Assembly: GCF_041260665.1 (NCBI RefSeq)
Contig: NZ_JBGCCT010000014.1
Location: forward strand, 1-64,000
Source: Catenulispora sp. GP43
GTDB lineage: Bacteria; Actinomycetota; Actinomycetes; Streptomycetales; Catenulisporaceae
DNA: 64,000 nt
Direction of reading: 5' to 3'
The position numbers and the translations under genes are program-made. A model generated the notes under the pieces. It was not told where the DNA came from. It ran no database searches and worked only from the letters and a program-made list of their open reading frames with translations. Positions 8,320-16,825 of this stretch are shown here, piece by piece (the first letter of the stretch is position 1; each line of letters starts with the position of its first letter).

Positions 8320-9105
8320 ATGAATCAGCAGAACACCGGCCGCGTGGCCGTCGTCACGGGCGCCGGCACCGGGATCGGGGCAGCGACCGCGCACCGGTTC
8401 GCCGCCGACGGATACACCGTCGTGCTCGTCGGCCGCACCGAGGCCACTCTGAAGCAAACCGCACAGACGGCTCCAGACGGAGCAGACCTGCATCCGTGGG
8501 TCGCAGACGTCTCGGACCTGGCGGCCGTCACGGCGGCGATGGACGGCGTGGCCGAGCGGTTCGGACGCCTGGACGTGCTGGTCAACAACGCCGGCATCGC
8601 GATCCCGGGCACCGCCGACCAGACCGACCTGGACAGCTACCGCGCCATGGTCGCCACCAACATCGACGGCGTCTTCTTCGCTTCGCGTGCCGCGCTGCCC
8701 CATCTACAGACGGTCGGCGGCTGCATCGTCAACGTCGGATCGGTGGCCGGGCTGCGCGGCGAATGGAACCAGGCGGTCTACAACATGACCAAAGGCGCGG
8801 TGACCAACCTGACCAACTCGATGGCCCTGGACCACGGCCGCCGGATCCGGGTCAACGCCGTCCACCCCGGAGTCACCCTCAGCAAGCAGATGTTCCGTGA
8901 CGCACTCGCCGAGGGCGCTCCGCTGCACCGGCGCTTCGCCGACCGCGTCCCGATGGGCCGGGCTGCCGAACCGGCCGAGATCGCCGCGGTCATCGCGTTC
9001 CTCGCCGGTCCGGACGCCGCCTACGTCAACGGGGCGCACATCCCCGTGGACGGCGGTCTGACCGCATCCGACGGCCAGGCCAACCTGTACGCCGCCGAAG
9101 GCTGA
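8320..9105 (+). CDS. Short-chain dehydrogenase/reductase (SDR)
   Basis: A 261-residue classical SDR: cofactor motif TGAGTGIGAA at about residues 11-20, NNAGIA near 90, serine in NVGSVAG near 140 and the catalytic YxxxK in AVYNMTKGAV near 153, then the usual VNAVHPGV and AYVNGAHIPVDGG end. It should oxidise a secondary alcohol or reduce a ketone with NAD(P). GGGAG at 8310 supports the ATG. It is the first gene of a compact run (SDR, ester cyclase, alpha/beta hydrolase, MBL hydrolase, ABM-SRPBCC, MFS remnant) divergent from araC, with 18 bp to the next gene. Confidence 0.9.
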   Translation: MNQQNTGRVAVVTGAGTGIGAATAHRFAADGYTVVLVGRTEATLKQTAQTAPDGADLHPWVADVSDLAAVTAAMDGVAERFGRLDVLVNNAGIAIPGTADQTDLDSYRAMVATNIDGVFFASRAALPHLQTVGGCIVNVGSVAGLRGEWNQAVYNMTKGAVTNLTNSMALDHGRRIRVNAVHPGVTLSKQMFRDALAEGAPLHRRFADRVPMGRAAEPAEIAAVIAFLAGPDAAYVNGAHIPVDGGLTASDGQANLYAAEG

Positions 9106-9123
9106 CACGGAAGGCGGACTGGC

Positions 9124-9540
9124 ATGAACACTCAGGCAGCCAACACCGAGCTCATGCGGTACTTCGTCGAGCAGGTGCAGCAGAAGGGCCGGTTGGAGCT
9201 GATCGACCGGCTCGTCCATCCCGACTTCCGCAACCACACTGTCGAGCCGGGTCAGGCCGCCGACCGCGCCGGGATCGGCGAGACCGTGGCAGCCATGCAC
9301 CAGGCGTTCTCCGACCTGTGAGTCGAGATCCTGCATTGCCTCGGGGACGGCGATCTCGTGGCCACCCACAAGATTTTCCGCGGCCGCCACACCGGGACGT
9401 GGTTCGGCCTGCCGCCCTCGGGCAACGCGGTTGAGTTCCGGGTCATGGACCTGGTCCGGTTCCAGGACGGGCTCTGGGTCGAGCACTGGGCCGTCGCCGA
9501 CGGGGTGACCTTGTTGCGCCAGGCCGGCGCGCTGGGCTGA
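9124..9540 (+). pseudogene. Ester cyclase / SnoaL-like polyketide cyclase, interrupted by an in-frame TGA
   Basis: The frame encodes about 138 residues of a SnoaL-type ester cyclase: MRYFVEQVQQKGRLELIDRL, then HPDFRNHT and, after the stop, FRGRHTGTWFGLPPSGNAVE and MDLVRFQDGLWVEHWAVAD, which is highly characteristic of the family. A single TGA at 9319-9321 interrupts it after QAFSDL; the frame continues without shift to 9540. Homologues usually have Arg or Trp here, so a CGA-to-TGA or TGG-to-TGA change or a sequencing error explains it. A good ribosome binding site (GGAAGG) precedes the ATG, and the flanking operon genes look intact. Confidence 0.8.
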
Positions 9541-9609
9541 CGCGCTGGGCTGACGCGCTGACGGCCCCGATCAAGTCACTGAAATCCAGAACCTGTGAAG
9601 GAGAGCTCC

Positions 9610-10416
9610 ATGAGCATCACCAAGATCCACTCCGTGGCCGTCGAGCGAATCGGCCCTGTCGAGGTGACCGTCGCCGAGTACGGTTCCGGCCAGCCGTTCC
9701 TGCTGCTGCACGGCGGCGCCGGGCCGCAGTCCGTCGCCGGCTTCGCCGAGAAGTTCGCCGCCACGCACCGGGTGCGCGTCCTCACGCCGACGCATCCCGG
9801 ATTCGGCGGCACCGCGCGACCGGACACCCTCGCCACCATCCCAGGACTGGCCGCGCTCTACCAGGGCCTGATCGACCAGCTGGACCTGGCCGACGTGACC
9901 GTCGTCGGCAACTCGCTCGGCGGCTGGATCGCCGCGGAGATCGCGCTGCTGAAATCACCGAGGGTCAGCGGCATCGTCCTGATCGACGCCGTCGGAATCG
10001 AGGTGGCCGGCCATCCGGTCACGGACTTCTTCGCCCTGACCATGGACGAGGTCTTCACGCGCAGCTTCCACAACCCCGACAGGTTCCGCATCGACCCGGC
10101 GACCCTGCCCCCGGCCGCGCAGGCGATCGCCGCCGGCAACCGGGCCGCGATCGCCGCGTACGCCGGCTCCGGCATGACCGACCCGGCTCTTGTCGGGCGG
10201 CTCGGGACGCTGGAGATCCCCACGCTCGTGCTGTGGGGCGACAGCGACGGGATGGTCGACGTCGACTACGGACGTGCCTACGCCGCCGCGATCCCGATGG
10301 CCCAGTTCCAACTGCTGCCCGACACCGGCCACTCCCCGCAGCTGGAGACCCCCGACCAGGTCATCGCCGCGATCTGGGACAGCGCGGACACGGACTTCTC
10401 CGCCTTCGCACGCTAA
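9610..10416 (+). CDS. Alpha/beta hydrolase
   Basis: A 268-residue alpha/beta-hydrolase-fold enzyme. The oxyanion segment LLLHGGAGPQS, nucleophile elbow GNSLGG (Ser about residue 103), acid in LWGDSDGMVD and catalytic His in DTGHSPQLETP are all present. It resembles carboxylesterase/meta-cleavage-product hydrolases. ATG at 9610 follows AAGGAG at 9598-9603; an in-frame GTG five codons earlier lacks such a site. It lies in the AraC-associated operon, 11 bp before the MBL-fold gene, and could cleave an ester or C-C bond in the product of the upstream SDR. Confidence 0.9.
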   Translation: MSITKIHSVAVERIGPVEVTVAEYGSGQPFLLLHGGAGPQSVAGFAEKFAATHRVRVLTPTHPGFGGTARPDTLATIPGLAALYQGLIDQLDLADVTVVGNSLGGWIAAEIALLKSPRVSGIVLIDAVGIEVAGHPVTDFFALTMDEVFTRSFHNPDRFRIDPATLPPAAQAIAAGNRAAIAAYAGSGMTDPALVGRLGTLEIPTLVLWGDSDGMVDVDYGRAYAAAIPMAQFQLLPDTGHSPQLETPDQVIAAIWDSADTDFSAFAR

Positions 10417-10427
10417 GGACCACGACC

Positions 10428-11174
10428 ATGCCCAAGACCGCAGTCACCCGCATCACCCATAGCTGCCACCTGATAGAGGTCGGCGGCCGGACTTTCCTGA
10501 CAGACCCCTGGTTCAGCACCAGTCCCGGCTACTACCAGGGCGAGCCGATCGCCATAGACATCCCCGACCTGCCGAAGCTCGACGGCGTGCTGATCAGCCA
10601 CGAGCACTACGACCACTGCGACCTGGACGCCTTCGCCGCCTACCGCGACCGCTCGGTGCCGCTGTTCGTCGCCGAGACCGTCGTGCCGCTGGCCCGCGCG
10701 CACGGTTTCACGAACGTCACCGCTCTTGCCCCGTGGGAGCAGGCGGAAGTCGGCAACGTCAGCATCACCGCCGCCCCCGGCAAGCACGGCGTCTACGAGG
10801 TCACGTTCGTCCTGCGGGCCGGCTCCGAGGCGGTGTACTTCGCCGGCGACACCATGCTCATCCCCGAACTCGCCGAGATTCCCAAGCGGCTCGGCCACAT
10901 CTCGCTGGCCCTGCTGCCCACGAACGGCCTGCACATCCGCCCTGCCAACAACAAGCAGGTCGTGATGAACGCCGACGAGGCGGCCGAACTGACCGCGATC
11001 CTCAAGCCCGAGCTGGCCGTGCCGCACCACTACGCCTTCACCAAGGGCTTCCTCGGCGACCGGCTCATCACCAGCAGCGACAAGAACCCGCGGCACTACC
11101 GGGACGCGACCGGCGACCTGGCTCCCGAAACCACCGTTCGCATCGTCGAACCCGGCATCCGAATCGAGCTGTAG
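10428..11174 (+). CDS. MBL-fold metallo-hydrolase
   Basis: A 248-residue metallo-beta-lactamase-fold protein. The metal motif HEHYDHCD (HxHxDH) is at about residues 56-63, with the second-shell His in AAPGKHGVYE, the Asp in YFAGDTML and the His in PHHYAFTKG. Length and layout are like UlaG-type lactonases and phosphodiesterases without the long beta-lactamase loops. ATG at 10428 begins the conserved MPKTAVTRITHSCHLIEVGG strand. It follows the alpha/beta hydrolase by 11 bp and precedes the ABM-SRPBCC gene by 3 bp, so translation is probably coupled. A lactone, ester or phosphoester could be the substrate. Confidence 0.88.
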   Translation: MPKTAVTRITHSCHLIEVGGRTFLTDPWFSTSPGYYQGEPIAIDIPDLPKLDGVLISHEHYDHCDLDAFAAYRDRSVPLFVAETVVPLARAHGFTNVTALAPWEQAEVGNVSITAAPGKHGVYEVTFVLRAGSEAVYFAGDTMLIPELAEIPKRLGHISLALLPTNGLHIRPANNKQVVMNADEAAELTAILKPELAVPHHYAFTKGFLGDRLITSSDKNPRHYRDATGDLAPETTVRIVEPGIRIEL

Positions 11175-11177
11175 ACC

Positions 11178-11990
11178 ATGACTGTCACCGCGACCGACAC
11201 CGAGGACTTCCTCACCGCGACCCTGCACCACGGCAACCTGCAGGTCGACACCGACGACCCGAACCCCCGCCCGATGATCGCCGTTCTGGACGCCAAGCCC
11301 GGCCTGGCCGACGCCTTCCGCGAGCGCATCGTCGAGCTGATCCGCGCCGTGCGCCAGGAGCCGGGCTGCGTCACCTTCACGGGGTATGAGGCCCGCGACA
11401 TACCCGGCCGGTTCTATCTCTACGAGGTCTACGCCGACTCCGCCGCGTTCGCCACGCACCTGAAGACCGACCACGTCCACGCCTTCATCTCCGCCATCCC
11501 CGACCTGAGTACCAGCGGGCCCGGCAGCATCTTCCAGCTCGACGAAATCCCGATCCCCGGGGCATCGGCCACGTGGAGCACGCAGTATTCCGCCGACACC
11601 GGTGTGTCGCCGGAGGCGGTGTGGGCAACACTCCGCGACGAGCGCACCGGCGCCGCGGCCGCCGGCGGCAACACCTACGTGATCCACGGTCCGTTCGCCG
11701 TCGGCACCGAGCTCTCGGTGACCCCGGCCGGCTCGGATGAAGCCCTGACCTCCACCATCGTGGAGCTCACCGACGGCCGCGCCTACGCCGACCGCACCGA
11801 GTTCAACGGCCTGCTCCTCACCGACCGCCACGAACTCACCCCGATCGAAGGCGGCGGTACCCGCGTCACCCACCAGCTCATCATCGGCGGCCCGGCCGCC
11901 CAGACCGTAGGACCGAACCTCGGCCCGCAGATCAGCGAGGACTACCCGGACGTCATGCGGGAGCTCATCGCCGCCGCCGCTAAGCGGTAG
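11178..11990 (+). CDS. ABM monooxygenase-SRPBCC fusion protein
   Basis: A 270-residue protein with two small-ligand domains in one chain. Residues about 30-115 are an ABM/YgiN-type ferredoxin-like domain (MIAVLDAKPGLADAFRERIV, PGCVTFTGYEARDIPG, RFYLYEVYADSAAFATHL). Residues about 130-265 form a SRPBCC/START-like helix-grip domain (SPEAVWATLRDER, GTELSVTP, LTPIEGGGTRVTHQL). The pairing suggests a cofactor-free oxygenase or dimeriser coupled to a hydrophobic-ligand pocket. It is the last intact gene of the AraC-linked run, 3 bp after the MBL-fold gene. The fusion is uncommon in my knowledge; each domain is clear on its own. Confidence 0.82.
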   Translation: MTVTATDTEDFLTATLHHGNLQVDTDDPNPRPMIAVLDAKPGLADAFRERIVELIRAVRQEPGCVTFTGYEARDIPGRFYLYEVYADSAAFATHLKTDHVHAFISAIPDLSTSGPGSIFQLDEIPIPGASATWSTQYSADTGVSPEAVWATLRDERTGAAAAGGNTYVIHGPFAVGTELSVTPAGSDEALTSTIVELTDGRAYADRTEFNGLLLTDRHELTPIEGGGTRVTHQLIIGGPAAQTVGPNLGPQISEDYPDVMRELIAAAAKR

Positions 11991-12159
11991 AGCGATAGAC
12001 CACGCGAACCGCGAACCCTGGGGGCCGAAGCCGTAGGCGGTGCCGTCGGCCTGGCCTCCAGCCTCCAGTCTTTCTCGAGTCTCCCGCGATCAGGAGCGCA
12101 TCGAATGATCGAGCAACTCGCCCCGCTCGCCGACGTCCCGGCAGCGTCCCGCCGCCGAT

Positions 12160-12933
12160 GGCGACCGGTTCGGGACCAGACGTATCCTGCTGCTCGCGAT
12201 CGGCTTGTTCACCGCGGCATCAGTGCTCTGCGGCCTGGCCGGCAACCTCGGCGAACTCGTGGCCTTCCCCGTCCTGCAAGGCGCCGGCAGCGGCATGATG
12301 ACGCCGGTCGGCATGGCCATGCTCTACCGCGCGTTCCCGCCGCACGAGCGACTGCGCGCCGCCTCGATCCTCACCATCCCCACCGCGGTGGCCCCGGCCC
12401 TCGGCCCGGTCCTGGGCGGCGCACTGGTCACCGGTCTGTCCTGGCGCTGGGTGTTCTTCGTCAACCTCTTCATCGGCGCGGGCGCCTTCGTGTTCGGCCT
12501 GCTCTTCCTGGCCGAGCAGCGCCAACCGCGACCCGGCCGTTTCGACGTGGGCGGGTTCGTGTTGTCAGGCGCGGGATTCGCCGCCGTGATGTACGGCATC
12601 AGCCAAGGCCCCCGCGCGGGCTGGACGCATCCGCGGATCACCGGCAGCATCGCCGCGGGTACCGCGGTCCTGGCCGTGCTGGTACGGGTCGAGCTGCGCT
12701 CCGGCGCGCCACTGCTGAAGCTGCGTCTACTCGGCAACCGGCTGTTCCGCTCGATGACCACGGCGATGGCCATCGGGATGGCCGCGTTCCTCGGCGCGCT
12801 GTTCGTCGTCCCGCTGTTCTTCCAGCTCGGCCTCTCGCCGATCACCTGCGGCAGATCGGTCTGGCCTGACCCGCGCGCACTCGTCCTCAAGCAGGTCACA
12901 GATGGTACAGATCGATCGCGTTGCCGCGCATGA
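12160..12933 (+). pseudogene. Truncated MFS (DHA2-type) transporter
   Basis: The frame begins, without a plausible start codon, at the inter-helix 2-3 motif GDRFGTRRILLLAIGL and continues through PTAVAPALGPVLGGAL and WRWVFFVNLFIGAGAFVFG, and ends its family similarity near 12845 (LFFQLGLSP). Helices 1-2 and the last six or so of a 14-helix DHA2 exporter are missing. After 12845 the frame runs into unrelated sequence and overlaps the 3' end of the convergent amidohydrolase. The ATG at 12105 opens a different frame. It was probably once the exporter of the preceding operon. Confidence 0.75.
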
Positions 12934-14158
12934 TCATCGTGGCCAGCCGGTCGACGTCGCCAGCGCGGATGACTCGGTCGCGCAGCATGTCGGTGAGCGC
13001 CAAAGCGATGGCCTCTCGCGCGGTGCGATCCAGCAGCCACGCCTTTTCCTCCCAGCCGTGCAGGAAGTTCGACCGTGGCTCGGTGCTGGACATGAAGGCG
13101 TGTGCGGTGTCGCTGAAGGCGTCGGTGCCGTAGAGGATCTTCTCAGGGAACCACTCGAGTGCGTCTCGTACGATGCCGGCGAGGTTGCGCGCATAGAGGT
13201 GCACTGAGGATCCGGAGATGTCGAGGAAGACGTTCGGTTGGGAGAGGGAAGCTACGGCCTCTTTAGCGAACGGCCAGCCGGCGTGCAGCATCAGGAACCG
13301 AGTGTCTGGCGCGGCGACCACGGCGGCCTCCATCAACATCGGGTTGCTGCCCTTGTTCTCAAAACGATGCCGGGGTCCTTGTCCGGTGTGCATCTGGATC
13401 GGCAGGTCCAGCTCGGCAGCCTTGGCGGCGATGATGGCGAACAGGTAGTCCTCGACGTGGCGGTGTTCATCGATCGTGATGCCGCTGTCGGAGGCACGTC
13501 GGTACAGCTCTCGCGCCAGCGATACCGGTACCTCGGCGAAGTCGATGGGCCGGTAGTAGGGCGTGTGGAACTTCAGGCCGACCGCGCCGTCGGCCTTTTG
13601 CCGGTCGAGTACGGGGGCGAGGACGGTGTGCACGTAGTCGTCGAGCGTCGGCGGCGGGCAGTGGACACCCGCCTGTCGGCAGGCCTGCGCCATCTGCTCG
13701 GCGTATCGGCTCGTGATCGGCTTCTGATCGACGGCGGGGACGGGCCACATGAGCCAGTCGTCGAAGGCCAGCCAGCGGAACCGGGGTGCCGGGAAGGACG
13801 GCTGGGGGAACGAGTCGACCGCCAGCATGGTCTCGATGGTGATCCGGTCCAGGACCCAGCTGTGGTAGTTGTCTCCTTCGGCCGCCTGGACCTGCTGCTT
13901 CTTGTCGATCAAGGTGCGCAGGTGTCCGTCGTCGAAGTCGTCGTGCTCGTAGTCCCAGAGTGCTCGCCAGGCATCGAGGTACTCCGGATTGGTTGGCCGC
14001 ATGCGAACCGGCAGGGGGTGGTCGTACGGAAAGATGGGCCGGTCGCGGTCCGGCGGCGGCTCCCATTCCAGCGGAATCGGGTGCGCGTGGTCGTCGATGG
14101 CGGCGAGTTCCCGGACGAATCGGTCGATGCCGGGATCGGCGGAGCCCGGGCCGGTCAC
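12896..14158 (-). CDS. Amidohydrolase family (amidohydrolase 2) TIM-barrel enzyme
   Basis: A 420-residue metal-dependent hydrolase/decarboxylase of the ACMSD/amidohydrolase-2 type. The first-strand metal pair is in IDDHAHPIP (about residues 17-25), later ligands in LPIQMHTGQGPRH and RFLMLHAGWPFA, and the final catalytic Asp in KILYGTDAFS. GTG at 14158 overlaps the stop of the upstream SDR gene by four bases (GTGA), with ACGGAG eleven bases earlier; this argues for translational coupling and against the longer open frame. No signal peptide. The substrate is probably a small organic acid or aryl compound processed jointly with the SDR. Confidence 0.86.
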   Translation of the reverse strand: MTGPGSADPGIDRFVRELAAIDDHAHPIPLEWEPPPDRDRPIFPYDHPLPVRMRPTNPEYLDAWRALWDYEHDDFDDGHLRTLIDKKQQVQAAEGDNYHSWVLDRITIETMLAVDSFPQPSFPAPRFRWLAFDDWLMWPVPAVDQKPITSRYAEQMAQACRQAGVHCPPPTLDDYVHTVLAPVLDRQKADGAVGLKFHTPYYRPIDFAEVPVSLARELYRRASDSGITIDEHRHVEDYLFAIIAAKAAELDLPIQMHTGQGPRHRFENKGSNPMLMEAAVVAAPDTRFLMLHAGWPFAKEAVASLSQPNVFLDISGSSVHLYARNLAGIVRDALEWFPEKILYGTDAFSDTAHAFMSSTEPRSNFLHGWEEKAWLLDRTAREAIALALTDMLRDRVIRAGDVDRLATMIMRGNAIDLYHL

Positions 14159-14880
14159 CACGGCACGACTCCGTCGTCGTCGAAGAGCTGACCGGTAGGG
14201 CCGTCGTCCGGCAGGGTCGCGAGCTTGATCGCGATCGCGGCGCCCTGTAGCGGGGTGCGGAGCCCCTGAAAGTCGGTGAGCTCCGTGGCCACGTATCCGG
14301 GGCACGCGTTGTTGATGAGGATGTCGGTGCCGGCCAGTTCCTTGACGTACTGGATGGTGACGGCGTTGAGGTACGTCTTGGTCGGCGCGTACGCCCCGCT
14401 GATCTCCCCGAGCTCGACGCCGGGTGTCGTCTGGAGAGTCAGGGAGCCGACATGGCTGGACTGGTTGACGATCCGCGGGTGCGCCGATCGGCGCAGCAGC
14501 GGCAACATCGCGTTGGTGACCCGCATCATGCCGAACACGTTCGTCTCCACCGCCACCCGGACACTGTCCAGGTCCAGCGTCGTCGGGTTCTGCGGCCAGC
14601 CGCCGGTGGCGCCGGCGTTGTTGACCAGCACGTCGAGACGGCCGACACGCTCTTCAAGCCGGTGGGCGGCGGCCGCCACGCTCGCGTCGTCGGTCACGTC
14701 GATGGGCACCGGGAACGCGTCGGCGCCGTCGGCGCGCAGTCTGGCCACCGCATCCTGCTGGCGCTCCGGATCGCGGTCGCCGATCCCGACACTCCAGCCG
14801 AGTGCGCCGAGGCCGGCCGCGATCTCGAATCCGATTCCCTGGTTCGCGCCGGTGACAAGCGCAATTGTTTGTTCGCTCAT
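14155..14880 (-). CDS. Short-chain dehydrogenase/reductase (SDR)
   Basis: A 241-residue SDR with TGANQGIGFEIA (cofactor motif, about residues 10-21), NNAGATGG near 88, NQSSHVGS (catalytic Ser) and YAPTKTYLNA (YxxxK) near 155. The C-terminus ends early, in PTGQLFDDDGVVPW, as in carbonyl-reductase-like SDRs. ATG at 14880 fits the family; an alternative start at 14892 (MLGVM...) is possible because GGAG lies only two bases before 14880. It is the promoter-proximal gene of a pair with the amidohydrolase. Confidence 0.85.
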   Translation of the reverse strand: MSEQTIALVTGANQGIGFEIAAGLGALGWSVGIGDRDPERQQDAVARLRADGADAFPVPIDVTDDASVAAAAHRLEERVGRLDVLVNNAGATGGWPQNPTTLDLDSVRVAVETNVFGMMRVTNAMLPLLRRSAHPRIVNQSSHVGSLTLQTTPGVELGEISGAYAPTKTYLNAVTIQYVKELAGTDILINNACPGYVATELTDFQGLRTPLQGAAIAIKLATLPDDGPTGQLFDDDGVVPW

Positions 14881-15007
14881 AACTCCGAGCATGTTCGCGG
14901 CTCGGCCCCGAACCAACACCATCTGGGTACGGCACCGATACCCAACGGGCATTGCCGACGGCCTGACCGTGTGCGCAACTCGTCACGGTGGATACCGCCA
15001 CAGAGAA

Positions 15008-15290
<283 letters not shown>

Positions 15291-15292
15291 AG

Positions 15293-15976
15293 TCACCTGG
15301 ATCCAGAGTTGGGCCGGGCAGCCAGCATTCCGGCGAGCAGCATGTCCACGGTCCATTGCCGGCGTTCCACAGGGGTTCCCGAGACTAGGTTGCCGGCTTG
15401 GGCGTGGACGTGTGGGTGGTCCTCGGGAGATGCCTCGGCGAGGGCCCTGCGCAGCTGGGCCCAGTCGGCCTCGGCGTGGGTGTCCTCGCGGCGCGCGGAG
15501 TGCTCGGCGGCTGAGGCGGTAGCGCTCTGCAACAGAATGTCCACACCCCAGGCGGCCTGCAGGTCGGGCACCCCGCCCTCAGCGAGAAGGGCGAGTAGTG
15601 CTTCCAGCAGGGCGATGTAGTTCTCGCCGGAGGGCCGGGCGGTGAGTGCGGACAGTGCAAGGGCAGGGTGGGCGTACAGAACCTGCTGGTAGCTGGTGAG
15701 CACGGCGTCCAGCCGGGTCCGCCACGGCGCCTCGGCAGGTGTGTCGTGCAGGTCGACGCGACCGATCAGCCGGTCCAGGATCGCGGCGTGCAGTTCGGCG
15801 GTGTTGGCGACGTAGACGTACAAGGACGCCGGCCCGGTGTCCAGGGCTTGGGCCAGGCGGCGCATGGTGACGCGCTGCAGTCCCTCTTGCTCCATCAGGG
15901 AAACGGCGGTGTCGATGATGCCCTCGCGGGTGAGGGCGGGCTTGGCGGGGCGCTCGCGGCGGCTCTGCGGGGGCAT
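15293..15976 (-). CDS. TetR/AcrR family regulator (TetR_C-type), paralogue 1
   Basis: A 227-residue TetR-like protein: HTH at about residues 18-62 (LTREGIIDTAVSLMEQEGL ... LDTGPASLYVYVANTAELHA), then an all-helical effector domain. The GPASLYxYV segment groups it with the second TetR gene immediately upstream (16020-16691), of which it is clearly a paralogue. Its promoter must lie in the 43-bp gap between them, which contains two copies of a GAACATGTTC-type box, so it is very probably autoregulated or controlled by its neighbour. Confidence 0.9.
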   Translation of the reverse strand: MPPQSRRERPAKPALTREGIIDTAVSLMEQEGLQRVTMRRLAQALDTGPASLYVYVANTAELHAAILDRLIGRVDLHDTPAEAPWRTRLDAVLTSYQQVLYAHPALALSALTARPSGENYIALLEALLALLAEGGVPDLQAAWGVDILLQSATASAAEHSARREDTHAEADWAQLRRALAEASPEDHPHVHAQAGNLVSGTPVERRQWTVDMLLAGMLAARPNSGSR

Positions 15977-15993
15977 ATGGCGATTCTAGGGCC

Positions 15994-16018
15994 AAACATG
16001 TTCGGAGCGAACATGTTC
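15994..16018. promoter_or_regulatory. Double-box TetR operator upstream of TetR 1
   Basis: AAACATGTTC (15994-16003) and GAACATGTTC (16009-16018, a perfect palindrome) are separated by 5 bp, so their centres are 15 bp apart. Exactly the same geometry recurs at 16826-16850 before the MFS gene. It fills the short gap between the two TetR genes. Confidence 0.75.
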
Positions 16019-16019
16019 G

Positions 16020-16691
16020 TCAGTTGTTCGGCTCGCGGGCTTCGGAGATGCCGGTGAGTACGACGTCCAGCGCCCAGGAAAAGCGCGCGGTACCAGTGCC
16101 GGAGAACAGTTCCTCGTTCAGTGCGTGGACTTGTGGGAAGCGCTCGGCCTCGGCCTCGACGTAGCCCCGGTGCGCACGGCCGATCGGGTCGTTCTGCTCC
16201 CGCCGCCGGTCGTGCTCGGCGGCGATGGCCGTGACGTGCAGCATCAGCAGATCAAAACCCCACGCGGCGCGCATGCGTGACAGGCCCATACCGCGCAGGC
16301 ATTCCAGGACGGCCTCGGTGAGCGCGAGGGCGTTCTCGCCGAACGGCAGGACGCCGGCCGCGAGGCGGGCCAGCCCGTCGTGCCGCAGCAGTACCTCCAG
16401 GTAGGAGGAGCAGATTCGTTCCAGCCGGTCTCGTGGGCGGTCCGTGGATGCCGGGTGCAGATCGACAGCTGAAAGCGCCCGATCAAGGAGGAGCGCGTGC
16501 AGTTCCTGCACGTCATGCACATAGGCGTACAACGACGCCGGGCCGGTCTGCAGCTCGCCGGCCAGGCGCCGCAGGGTGACCGCCTCCATGCCCTCGCGTT
16601 CCAGCAATCCGAATGCGGCAGCGGTGAACGCCTCCAGGCTTAGTGGCTCCTTGGCCGGTCGTGACCGCAGCCGCCTTGCTCTTTCAGCCAC
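16020..16691 (-). CDS. TetR/AcrR family regulator, paralogue 2
   Basis: A 223-residue TetR-like regulator with HTH at about residues 18-65 (FGLLEREGMEAVTLRRLAGE, then LQTGPASLYAYVHDVQELHA) and the same C-terminal layout as paralogue 1 (both have an AAWGxDxLxLHxTA-like segment). It is divergent from the DHA2 transporter, with the shared operator at 16826-16854 lying between them. The simplest reading is that one or both TetRs repress the transporter-amidohydrolase pair and themselves; which protein binds which box cannot be told. Confidence 0.9.
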   Translation of the reverse strand: MAERARRLRSRPAKEPLSLEAFTAAAFGLLEREGMEAVTLRRLAGELQTGPASLYAYVHDVQELHALLLDRALSAVDLHPASTDRPRDRLERICSSYLEVLLRHDGLARLAAGVLPFGENALALTEAVLECLRGMGLSRMRAAWGFDLLMLHVTAIAAEHDRRREQNDPIGRAHRGYVEAEAERFPQVHALNEELFSGTGTARFSWALDVVLTGISEAREPNN

Positions 16692-16825
16692 CTCAAGGCC
16701 CCTTTGCGTCCGTTCCGGCTGCTGCGCACATTAGCGCGCCCGATCGACCACGAGGCTTACTGCCCGAGCTGCGCTGTTTCCGTCCCGGGAACACCGCGCC
16801 GTAGGACGATCGGCGATCGCAATAC

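Noticed and set aside
7219-8703. A 494-codon AraC start far upstream
   Set aside because: The extra 183 codons are antisense to the SDR gene; GTG 8154 has a strong ribosome site.
9528-9565. Tandem GCTGGGCTGACGC repeats after the ester cyclase stop
   Set aside because: Two and a half copies with no symmetry or neighbours; most simply slippage, not a CRISPR or operator array.
10413-11873. A 486-codon minus-strand frame opposite the MBL and ABM-SRPBCC genes
   Set aside because: Valine/glycine-rich shadow of real plus-strand genes, with no domain and no start signal.
12105-12869. Protein starting MIEQLAPLADVP before the MFS remnant
   Set aside because: Out of frame with the MFS helices and quickly becomes arginine-rich; no homology.
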